Both the position numbers and the translations under genes were made by a program. Shown in pieces: positions 58,287 to 64,000 of a stretch of 64,000 bases of DNA. Source of the DNA: Wenjunlia vitaminophila DSM 41686 (lineage in GTDB: Bacteria; Actinomycetota; Actinomycetes; Streptomycetales; Streptomycetaceae). The DNA lies in the NCBI RefSeq assembly GCF_000380165.1, contig NZ_KB904652.1:1-64000 (forward strand), written 5' to 3'. How positions within the stretch are numbered: position 1 is the stretch's first letter; every line of letters starts with the position of its first letter. The notes below the pieces were generated by a model, which worked only from the letters and a program-made list of their open reading frames with translations, was not told the origin of the DNA and made no database searches.

Positions 58287-59569
58287 ACGCGCGCACCGTC
58301 CTGGTCACCGGGGACGGCGGGGCCGGCCGCACCACCGCCGCCGCGGCCACCGCCGTGCGTTCCGCCCGCCGTGGAACGCGCACCCTGCTGCTCACCGGCG
58401 ACCACGGACCCGACGACCACGGGTTCCGGCTCCACGGGACGGACCCCGGGGCGGCGGACGCCCACGGGCTCGGGAGCCTGCTGGGCCACACCGTGCCCGC
58501 CGGGCGCCCGGTCGAGGTGGAGCCCGGGCTCGCCGTCCACCGGTTCGGCCCCCGCCCCGGCGCCGACGACCCCGCCGCGCTGACGCACTTCGCCGCGGAA
58601 CTCCTCGGCACCCGCCCGCTGGACCCCGAGGAGTTCACCGCGCTCCCCGGCGCCGCCGAGACCGCGCTCCTGCGGGCCCTGCGCGAACACGTCGCCGACC
58701 CGCGCTGGGACCTGGTCGTGGTGGACTGTCCACCGCTGCCGGTCACCCTCACCGCGCTGGCCCTGCCCGAGCGGCTGCACCGGCACCTCGACCGGTTGTT
58801 GCCGGCGGAACGGCGGGCCGCCCGCGCCCTGCACCCGTTGCTCGCCGCGGTCGCCGGGGCACCGGTGCCGCCGGAACGGCTCTACGAGGTCGCCGGGCGG
58901 GTCCGTGCCGCGGTCGCCGCCGCCCGGACCGTGGTCGAGGACAACGCCACCACCGTCCACCTGGTCCTCCCGCCGCAGCGGGCGGCCCAGGCGCTGCGCC
59001 GCGCCCGGCCCGCGCTGGCCCTGTTCGGCCACCGCCTGGAGGCGCTCCTGGTCAACCAGGTGTTGCCCACCGGGTCCGGCGACCCCTGGCTCGCGGCGCT
59101 GTCCGCCCGACAGCGGGACGGGATCGAGGCGCTGCGCACCGCTGGCCTGCCGGTGCGCGAGCTCCCCCACCTGGGACGCGAACCCGCCGGTCGGGACGAC
59201 CTGGCGGCACTCGGCGCCGGCCTGGCGGTGGCCCCCCGGCCCCCCGGTCCCGCGGCCGAACCGTGGACCGTGCTGCCGTCCGGGGCCGACGCCCACGGGG
59301 CCGACGCCCACGGGGCCGATGTCCACGGGGCCGAGGAAGGCCAGTTCACCTGGCGGCTGCCCCTGCCCGGCGCGGAGCGCTCCGACCTGCACCTGGTCCG
59401 CCGCGACGACGAGCTGGTCGTGGACCTGGGCCCGTACCGGCGGATACTGCCGCTCCCCGCGGTGCTGCGGCGCTGCACCGCCGCGGGCGCCAGCGTGCGG
59501 GACGGCGCGCTGCTGGTCCGGTTCACGCCGGACCCGGGGCTGTGGCCGCGGCGCCGAACCGTCGGGTAA
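58283..59569 (+). CDS. ArsA/anion-pump-like ATPase with altered P-loop, apparent CTG start
   Basis: The frame gives a 428-residue protein. If read from CTG 58283 it begins with the strand and P-loop of ArsA-type ATPases, TVLVTGDGGAGRTTAAAATA, in which the usual GK(G)GVGKT is GDGGAGRT, so nucleotide binding may be altered. The next ATG/GTG-type start (58355) would remove this motif. DLVVVDCPPLP matches the Walker B/switch region, and LLVNQVLP an ArsA-like strand. The C-terminal third has a 15-bp tandem DNA repeat (GADAH units, 59282-59326) and an HSP20-like end (ERSDLHLVRRDDELVVDLG). CTGA overlaps the previous stop, so initiation is probably coupled. Confidence 0.8.
   Translation: MNARTVLVTGDGGAGRTTAAAATAVRSARRGTRTLLLTGDHGPDDHGFRLHGTDPGAADAHGLGSLLGHTVPAGRPVEVEPGLAVHRFGPRPGADDPAALTHFAAELLGTRPLDPEEFTALPGAAETALLRALREHVADPRWDLVVVDCPPLPVTLTALALPERLHRHLDRLLPAERRAARALHPLLAAVAGAPVPPERLYEVAGRVRAAVAAARTVVEDNATTVHLVLPPQRAAQALRRARPALALFGHRLEALLVNQVLPTGSGDPWLAALSARQRDGIEALRTAGLPVRELPHLGREPAGRDDLAALGAGLAVAPRPPGPAAEPWTVLPSGADAHGADAHGADVHGAEEGQFTWRLPLPGAERSDLHLVRRDDELVVDLGPYRRILPLPAVLRRCTAAGASVRDGALLVRFTPDPGLWPRRRTVG
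59282..59330 (+). repeat. 15-bp tandem repeat inside the ArsA-like gene
   Basis: GGGGCCGACGCCCAC occurs twice exactly and once with two changes (59282, 59297, 59312), followed by a partial fourth unit. Being a multiple of 3, it adds GADAH-type units in frame. Confidence 0.8.
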
Positions 59570-59617
59570 CGTCAAGGACACGGCCATGCCGGCCCTCGCG
59601 CGCACCAGGAGTCGACC

Positions 59618-60040
59618 ATGAGCGAATCCCCGCTCTCCCCAGACCCGTCCGCCAGTGAGAAGTCCACCGGCGCACCACAGCCGGACGACGACGCCTGGTC
59701 CACGGCGTGTGCCGAGGACATGGCCGAACAGGCCTCCAAGCGCCGGGTGAACCAGGCGTACCAGCCGGGGAGCGCCGCCGACGAACTGCGCAAGCTCGCG
59801 GGAGCGGTCGCGGACCGCGTCCAGGAGCTCGGCACACCGCTCGGCCTGCCCACCCAGCTCCTGGTCCACCAGGCCAAGTCGATGTTCGACCAGGCAAAGG
59901 GACGCAACCCGGAGCTCTTCGACCACCTCGCCGCGGCCGGCAACGAGCTGCTCGCCGCCTACCGTGCCGCGGTCACCGACCAGGAACGGCGTTGGACCGA
60001 CGGTCCGCCGCCCCGCAGCGAGGACATCGACCTGGACTGA
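59618..60040 (+). CDS. DUF5304 protein, homologue of the gene upstream of glkA in Streptomyces
   Basis: A 140-residue acidic protein: unstructured N-terminus (1-25), DDDAWSTACAEDMAEQ, then a helical region with EELRK-like DELRKLAGAVADRVQEL and NPELFDHLAAAGNELLAAYRAAV, ending in an acidic tail. It matches DUF5304. From memory, the gene preceding glkA in S. coelicolor (sco2127) has been implicated in glucose repression; this protein stands in the same position, 83 bp before the glucokinase gene. ATG 59618; GGAG precedes it. Confidence 0.75.
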   Translation: MSESPLSPDPSASEKSTGAPQPDDDAWSTACAEDMAEQASKRRVNQAYQPGSAADELRKLAGAVADRVQELGTPLGLPTQLLVHQAKSMFDQAKGRNPELFDHLAAAGNELLAAYRAAVTDQERRWTDGPPPRSEDIDLD

Positions 60041-60123
60041 GCCCACGGGCCCCTGACGTCGTGAAGCATCCCGGGCCGGTACGGTTACCCCCGGCGGGGA
60101 TCGACCGAGCAACTGAGGGACAC

Positions 60124-61068
60124 ATGGGACTCACCATCGGCGTCGACATCGGCGGCACCAAGATCGCAGCCGGCGTGGTCGACGAGGAAGGACTGATTCT
60201 CGAGACGGTCAAGGTGCCGACTCCGACGACCCCCGAGGGCGTGGTGGACGCCATCTCCGACGCGGTGCGGGCGGTCTGCGCGAGTGGTCAGGACATCGAG
60301 GCCGTCGGGGTGGGTGCCGCCGGCTACGTGGACGACAAGCGGGCCACCGTCCTGTTCGCGCCGAACATCGACTGGCGCCGGGAGGCGTTGAAGGACAAGG
60401 TCGAGCAGCGGGTGGGTCTCCCGGTGGTGGTGGAGAACGACGCCAACGCCGCCGCGTGGGGGGAGTACCGCTTCGGCGCCGGCAAGGGCCATGACGACGT
60501 GGTCTGCATCACCCTGGGCACCGGTCTCGGCGGCGGCATCATCATCGGTGGCCGGCTGCACCGGGGCCGCTTCGGCGTGGCCGGCGAGATCGGTCACATC
60601 CGGGTGGTCCCGGACGGGCTGCTGTGCGGCTGCGGCAGCCAGGGCTGCTGGGAACAGTACGCCAGCGGCCGGGCACTGGTCCGCTACGCCCGCCAGCGTG
60701 CCGCCGCCACCCCGGAGAGCGCCGAGGTCCTGCTCTCCCTCGGGGACGGGACGAGCGAGGGCATCGAGGGCCAGCACGTCACCCGCGCCGTGGAGCTGGG
60801 GGACCCGGTGGCCATCGACTCCTTCCGTGAACTGGCCCGCTGGGCCGGTGCCGGCCTCGCCGACCTCGCGTCCCTGTTCGACCCCTCGGCGTTCATCGTC
60901 GGAGGTGGGGTCTCGGACGCCGGCGAGGTGGTGCTCGAGCCGATCCGCAAGTCCTTCCGCCGGTGGCTGGTCGGTGGGCAGCACCGCCCGCACGCCCAGG
61001 TCCTGGTGGCCAGGCTGGGCGGCAGGGCCGGTCTGGTCGGTGCGGCGGACCTGGCGCGCCAGGGCTGA
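60124..61068 (+). CDS. glkA: ROK-family glucokinase
   Basis: Phosphorylates glucose with ATP and in Streptomyces also mediates carbon catabolite repression. The 314-residue protein has the phosphate site GVDIGGTKIAAGVV, the sugar-binding ENDANAAAWGE with catalytic Asp, GVAGEIGHI and the ROK zinc motif CGCGSQGCWEQYASG. ATG 60124 behind GAGGGAC. It follows DUF5304 and precedes an EEP-family gene by 9 bp, which suggests an operon. Confidence 0.94.
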   Translation: MGLTIGVDIGGTKIAAGVVDEEGLILETVKVPTPTTPEGVVDAISDAVRAVCASGQDIEAVGVGAAGYVDDKRATVLFAPNIDWRREALKDKVEQRVGLPVVVENDANAAAWGEYRFGAGKGHDDVVCITLGTGLGGGIIIGGRLHRGRFGVAGEIGHIRVVPDGLLCGCGSQGCWEQYASGRALVRYARQRAAATPESAEVLLSLGDGTSEGIEGQHVTRAVELGDPVAIDSFRELARWAGAGLADLASLFDPSAFIVGGGVSDAGEVVLEPIRKSFRRWLVGGQHRPHAQVLVARLGGRAGLVGAADLARQG

Positions 61069-61077
61069 GAGGACCGG

Positions 61078-61923
61078 GTGATGACGTCGCCGACACCGGG
61101 CAACGACCCCGCTGACTCTGCTGCCCGCAACGGCCGGGCCGAACCAGGGGAGCCGGCGGACACCCAGGCGCTGGGGAGGGGGCTGCCCGCCTCGGCCTCC
61201 GAGAGCGACGGATCAGTGGTGGTCCGCCTGCTCAGCTACAACGTCCGCTCGCTGCGCGACGACCGGGCCGCCCTGGTACGGGTGGTCCGGGCCTGCGCGC
61301 CGGACGTGGTGTGCGTCCAGGAGGCGCCGCGCTTCTTCCGGTGGCGCAAGAAGGCCGCCTGGCTCGCCAGGGACTGTGGGCTCGTCGCGGTCACCGGCGG
61401 GCAGCCCGCCGCGGGGCCGCTGCTGCTCTCGTCGTTGCGCGCCCGGGTGGTGCACAGCGAGGACGTGCTGCTGCCCCGCACCCCCGGGCTGCACCGGCGC
61501 GGCTTCGCCACCGCGACGCTGGAGTTCGGGTCGGTCAGGCTGGGGGTGGTGAGCTGCCACCTGAGTCTGGACCGGGCCGAACGGCAGCGACAGGCCGACG
61601 CGCTGCTGCGGCGGGTGGACGGAACCGGCGAACGGTACGCGGTGGCCGCGGGCGACATCAACGAGGCCCCGGAGGGCAGCTCCTGGCAACTGCTGACCGG
61701 CAAGCTGCGGGACGCGCACGCCACCGTGCCCTGGGGCGGGACGTTCACCTCCCCCGCCGGGGAGCCGCTGCGCCGGATCGACGGGGTGTTCGTCACCCCC
61801 GAGGTGGAGGTGCTCGGTTGCGGCGTGCCCCAGCCGGAGGACCTCCCGGGCCTGGACCCGGCGGACCTGGCCGCGGCGAGTGACCACCTGCCGGTGCTCG
61901 CCGCCCTGCGCCTGCGCGGCTGA
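61078..61923 (+). CDS. Endonuclease/exonuclease/phosphatase (EEP) family protein
   Basis: A 281-residue metal-dependent phosphoesterase. After a disordered N-terminus (about 1-47), the EEP fold begins with RLLSYNVRSLRDD (metal-binding Asn), then CVQEAPR (Glu), VVSCHLSLDRAERQ (His), AAGDINEAPEGS (Asp-Asn) and ends with AASDHLPVLAAL (Asp-His). All catalytic motifs are intact. Substrate could be nucleic acid, phosphoinositide or another phosphoester. GTG 61078 or ATG 61081; 9 bp after glkA. A bidirectional terminator follows. Confidence 0.9.
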   Translation: MMTSPTPGNDPADSAARNGRAEPGEPADTQALGRGLPASASESDGSVVVRLLSYNVRSLRDDRAALVRVVRACAPDVVCVQEAPRFFRWRKKAAWLARDCGLVAVTGGQPAAGPLLLSSLRARVVHSEDVLLPRTPGLHRRGFATATLEFGSVRLGVVSCHLSLDRAERQRQADALLRRVDGTGERYAVAAGDINEAPEGSSWQLLTGKLRDAHATVPWGGTFTSPAGEPLRRIDGVFVTPEVEVLGCGVPQPEDLPGLDPADLAAASDHLPVLAALRLRG

Positions 61924-61931
61924 CCGACGGC

Positions 61932-61960
61932 GAACGGCCCCGGCGCGCCCGGGGCCGTTC
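61932..61960. terminator. Bidirectional terminator between convergent genes
   Basis: GAACGGCCCCGG (61932-61943), loop CGCGC, CCGGGGCCGTTC (61949-61960): a perfect 12-bp stem between the EEP gene and the convergent membrane-protein gene. Confidence 0.8.
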
Positions 61961-61991
61961 CCCACGGCAGCGGTGCCGGCGGCCGTGGGAC

Positions 61992-62615
61992 TCAGACCAC
62001 CGCGCCGGCGTCGGGGTCGTCCTCCTCGTCGTCCCGGTCCTTCATCCGGGCGACCAGGGTGCCGAAGCCGCCGAGGAAACCGCCGATCCCCAGGGTGGCC
62101 GCCCACCACTCGATGGGCTGCTGGAGAAGCACCAGCACGATGAGCAGCAGGGGCCCGCCGAGGACCGCGAGCCAGGCGAACTTGGTGGTGGTGTCGAGCT
62201 TGGGCAGTGGGGGCGGCGGCGGGGGAACGAAGTGCTCCTCCTCGTCCGCGGTCTCGAAGTCACGCGGACCCAGCTCCCGGGGCCAGTGCACGGGGCCGGT
62301 GGCGACCAGGATGCTGCGGGTGGTGTTGACCCCGTCGTCGCCCGGGTCCTTCTCGCCCGCGTCACCGTCCACCGCGTCACCGTCGTCCCCGGGACCTGCG
62401 TCGTCCTCGGGGCCGGGCTCCGCCGCGGCGTGCTCGTCCTGGCCGCCTCCGGTCCTGGCGCCCGTGGTGCCCGCGTCGTCGTCCAGGGTCTCCGCGTCGG
62501 GCCAGGGCGGGGTGTCCAGGGAGGAGGGCTCCCGGTCGAAGGAGGCGACCAACTGTTCCCAGATCGCGTCCTCGCGCTCCTGGTTCCGGTCGCGCTCGTC
62601 GCGGTCCTCAGCCAC
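61992..62615 (-). CDS. Conserved membrane protein with acidic disordered region
   Basis: A 207-residue protein. The N-terminal 115 residues are highly acidic and disordered (many D, E and G). A conserved segment VHWPRELGPRDFETADEEEHFVPPPPPPLPKLD follows in two blocks, then two membrane helices (about 150-170 and 174-194) and an acidic tail. GTG at 62615; it overlaps the preceding alpha/beta-hydrolase gene by 8 nt. This type of protein recurs in actinomycetes beside the hydrolase gene. No function is known. Confidence 0.8.
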   Translation of the reverse strand: MAEDRDERDRNQEREDAIWEQLVASFDREPSSLDTPPWPDAETLDDDAGTTGARTGGGQDEHAAAEPGPEDDAGPGDDGDAVDGDAGEKDPGDDGVNTTRSILVATGPVHWPRELGPRDFETADEEEHFVPPPPPPLPKLDTTTKFAWLAVLGGPLLLIVLVLLQQPIEWWAATLGIGGFLGGFGTLVARMKDRDDEEDDPDAGAVV

Positions 62616-63501
62616 CGTCCACCCCCGCCTCCGGGACCGGTCCTGTGTCGCCGGCGGGGGCCGCACCGGCGTCGGCGGCGAGCGTCAGGCCGGCCTCCGC
62701 GGCGGCGTCGGGCGCCGCGACAGGGGCCGCGGCCGTCGTGGCGGCCGGGGTGCCGACCCGGGTGAGGCGCCCGAAGAACTCCGCGCTGCGGGAGAAGATC
62801 AGTTCTGCCTCGTGGTCCAGGGTGGCCACGTGGTAGCTGCGCTCCAGCCACACCTCGGTGACGTCCACCGAGGAGATCCGTTCCAGCACCAGTGCGGAGT
62901 TCGCCGGCGAGACCACGTGGTCCACCCGGCTGTGCAGGAGCAGCACCGGCTGGTTGACCTGCGACAACTCCGCCTGTACGACCTTCCACAACTGGCTGAG
63001 CCCGTGCAGCGCGTGGAGTCCGACCCGCTGGTAGCCGACCTCGTCCGCGTCCTCCTTGGCGATGTCGCGGATGATCCCGGGGACCGAGGGGAGCAGGTGC
63101 CGCAGCACCGGGACCGCGGCGATCAGCTTCTGGTCGGCCCGGACGGACGGGTTCACCAGGACCAGGCCGTCCACCGCCGTCCCGTGTTGGGCCGCGGCGT
63201 GCAGCACCAGTGCCCCGCCCATCGACAGGCCGCACAGGAACACCTGCCGGCAGCGCTGGGACAGGGTCCGCACCGCGCGGTCCACCTCGGCGTACCAGTC
63301 CTGCCAGCCGGTGGTCTGCATGTCCTGCCAGCGCGTCCCGTGCCCGGGCAGCAGCGGCGCGGAGACGGTGAACCCGCGCTCGGCGAGGTACTCGGCCCAG
63401 GGGCGCATGGACTGGGGCGATCCGGTGAAGCCGTGGCTCAGCACCACACCGACCTCGCCGCCCTGGTGGTGGAACGGTTCGGCTCCGGGCATCAACGGCA
63501 C
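62608..63501 (-). CDS. Alpha/beta hydrolase (carboxylesterase-like)
   Basis: A 297-residue hydrolase: oxyanion segment VVLSHGFTGSPQSMRPWA, LLPGHGTRWQDM, nucleophile elbow CGLSMGG with catalytic Ser (near 93), Asp in HSRVDHVV and His in SYHVATLDHE. It resembles bacterial monoacylglycerol lipase/carboxylesterase Est30-type proteins. The last 45 residues are a low-complexity A/P/G tail. GTG at 63501, 8 nt after AAGGAG. The tail-encoding end overlaps the start of the membrane-protein gene. Confidence 0.9.
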   Translation of the reverse strand: MPLMPGAEPFHHQGGEVGVVLSHGFTGSPQSMRPWAEYLAERGFTVSAPLLPGHGTRWQDMQTTGWQDWYAEVDRAVRTLSQRCRQVFLCGLSMGGALVLHAAAQHGTAVDGLVLVNPSVRADQKLIAAVPVLRHLLPSVPGIIRDIAKEDADEVGYQRVGLHALHGLSQLWKVVQAELSQVNQPVLLLHSRVDHVVSPANSALVLERISSVDVTEVWLERSYHVATLDHEAELIFSRSAEFFGRLTRVGTPAATTAAAPVAAPDAAAEAGLTLAADAGAAPAGDTGPVPEAGVDGG

Positions 63502-63755
63502 CTGGGGGCTCCTTCCGCTGGACGTGCGGAGCGTGTGGTCAACGGGTGGAACAGGTCGCGGCGGGCGAGGACGGGTGGGGAATCGCCGGCCGCATGCTAC
63601 TCGACCCCGTGATGACCCCGTCGTAGCAAGTATGCGGGCTCCCCCGGCCCTTCAGGACCGACCGCGGCCCCCGGGGTCGCCCGACGAATGGTGGGAGACC
63701 GCGCGGACCGGAAAAGGGATTAGGGTCTGTCCTGTCAGACACAGGAGGTCCTCGG

Positions 63756-64000
63756 TTGTTCTACGGCATCATGAAGCTGTCCATCGGCTCTCTGGTCCGG
63801 GTGACCTTCCGCCCGTGGGTGGAGGGGCTGGAGAACATCCCGCGCGAGGGCCCCGCGATCATCGCGAGCAACCACCTGTCCTTCTCGGACTCACTCTTCC
63901 TGCCCGCGGTGGTGGACCGGAAGATCACCTTCATCGCCAAGTCCGAGTACTTCACGGGCACCGGGCTGAAGGGGAAGGCGATCGCCGCCTTCTTCCGCGG
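63756..64000 (+). CDS. plsC: 1-acyl-sn-glycerol-3-phosphate acyltransferase (PlsC family), partial
   Basis: The first 81 codons of an acyltransferase that makes phosphatidic acid, cut by the right window edge. TTG start at 63756, 7 nt after a perfect AGGAGG. The frame gives LFYGIMKLSIGSLVRV, FRPWVEGLENIPREGPAI, then the catalytic motif SNHLSFSDSLF (HX4D) and FIAKSEYFTG. The C-terminal motifs lie outside the window. The 254-bp gap before it (63502-63755) contains no gene that I can support. Confidence 0.9.
   Translation, partial: MFYGIMKLSIGSLVRVTFRPWVEGLENIPREGPAIIASNHLSFSDSLFLPAVVDRKITFIAKSEYFTGTGLKGKAIAAFFR

Overview
This is a stretch of chromosome from a high-GC actinomycete, most likely Streptomyces or a close relative. 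The support is the very high GC content, frequent GTG and TTG starts, AGGAGG-type ribosome binding sites, an actinobacterial bc1-aa3 oxidase locus with a diheme QcrC, a SARP-type regulator, a PimB-like mannosyltransferase, and a DUF5304 gene next to glkA. From memory the gene order resembles the conserved core of Streptomyces chromosomes around glkA, qcr/cta, nadA and pepA. The genus is not proven from this window. I saw no rRNA, tRNA or CRISPR array.

Left part (1-15.4 kb): a truncated IS5-type element, a DUF4240 gene, the E2 (sucB) and E3 (lpdA) subunits of a 2-oxoacid dehydrogenase complex, leucyl aminopeptidase, and the lower-ligand end of cobalamin synthesis (cobU-cobT-cobS). These are followed by an aldo/keto reductase, a DUF3043 membrane protein, the envelope-stress pair PspA/PspAA, an acetyltransferase and a secreted M23 peptidase. 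Middle-left (15.3-26 kb): a large AfsR/SARP-like regulator, nadA behind a double operator-like repeat, an ErpA-type iron-sulfur carrier, an anchored extracellular protein, a PfkB kinase, and a cysteine desulfurase-TusA fusion. A 173-bp MITE sits between the last two genes, in the spot their stop codons once shared. Next comes a repeat-rich 0.7-kb non-coding region.

Centre (26-39.5 kb): the terminal respiratory chain. ctaC-ctaD-ctaF run rightward, an L,D-transpeptidase follows, and ctaE-qcrC-qcrA-qcrB run leftward, so that together they encode a cytochrome bc1-aa3 supercomplex. Then come a receiver-like protein, trpD, a stand-alone Lrp/AsnC ligand-binding protein, a zinc-ribbon protein and a NYN-domain protein. 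The 39.5-44.3 kb region carries two paralogous NlpC/P60 cell-wall hydrolases. The first has a c-di-AMP (ydaO-type) riboswitch and the second has none I can recognise. Between them lies a 1.5-kb segment flanked by a 57-bp direct repeat, holding an aminoglycoside-phosphotransferase-like gene and a dead transposase fragment.

Right part (44.3-64 kb): two zinc metallopeptidase-like genes, a PIG-V-type mannosyltransferase, and a PucR-type regulator divergent from three exported enzymes (SGNH esterase, large serine hydrolase, tyrosine phosphatase). These are followed by a PimB-like mannosyltransferase, an acyl-CoA synthetase with an operator-like palindrome, a metallophosphoesterase, a SRPBCC protein, an ArsA-like ATPase that apparently starts at CTG, DUF5304, glucokinase, an EEP-fold phosphatase/nuclease, a membrane protein, an alpha/beta hydrolase, and the start of a PlsC-type acyltransferase. 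Most of the window is core housekeeping DNA. The unusual material is the mobile-element insertions at CTAG stop codons, the 57-bp-bounded segment, the repeats upstream of ctaC, and several operator-like palindromes.
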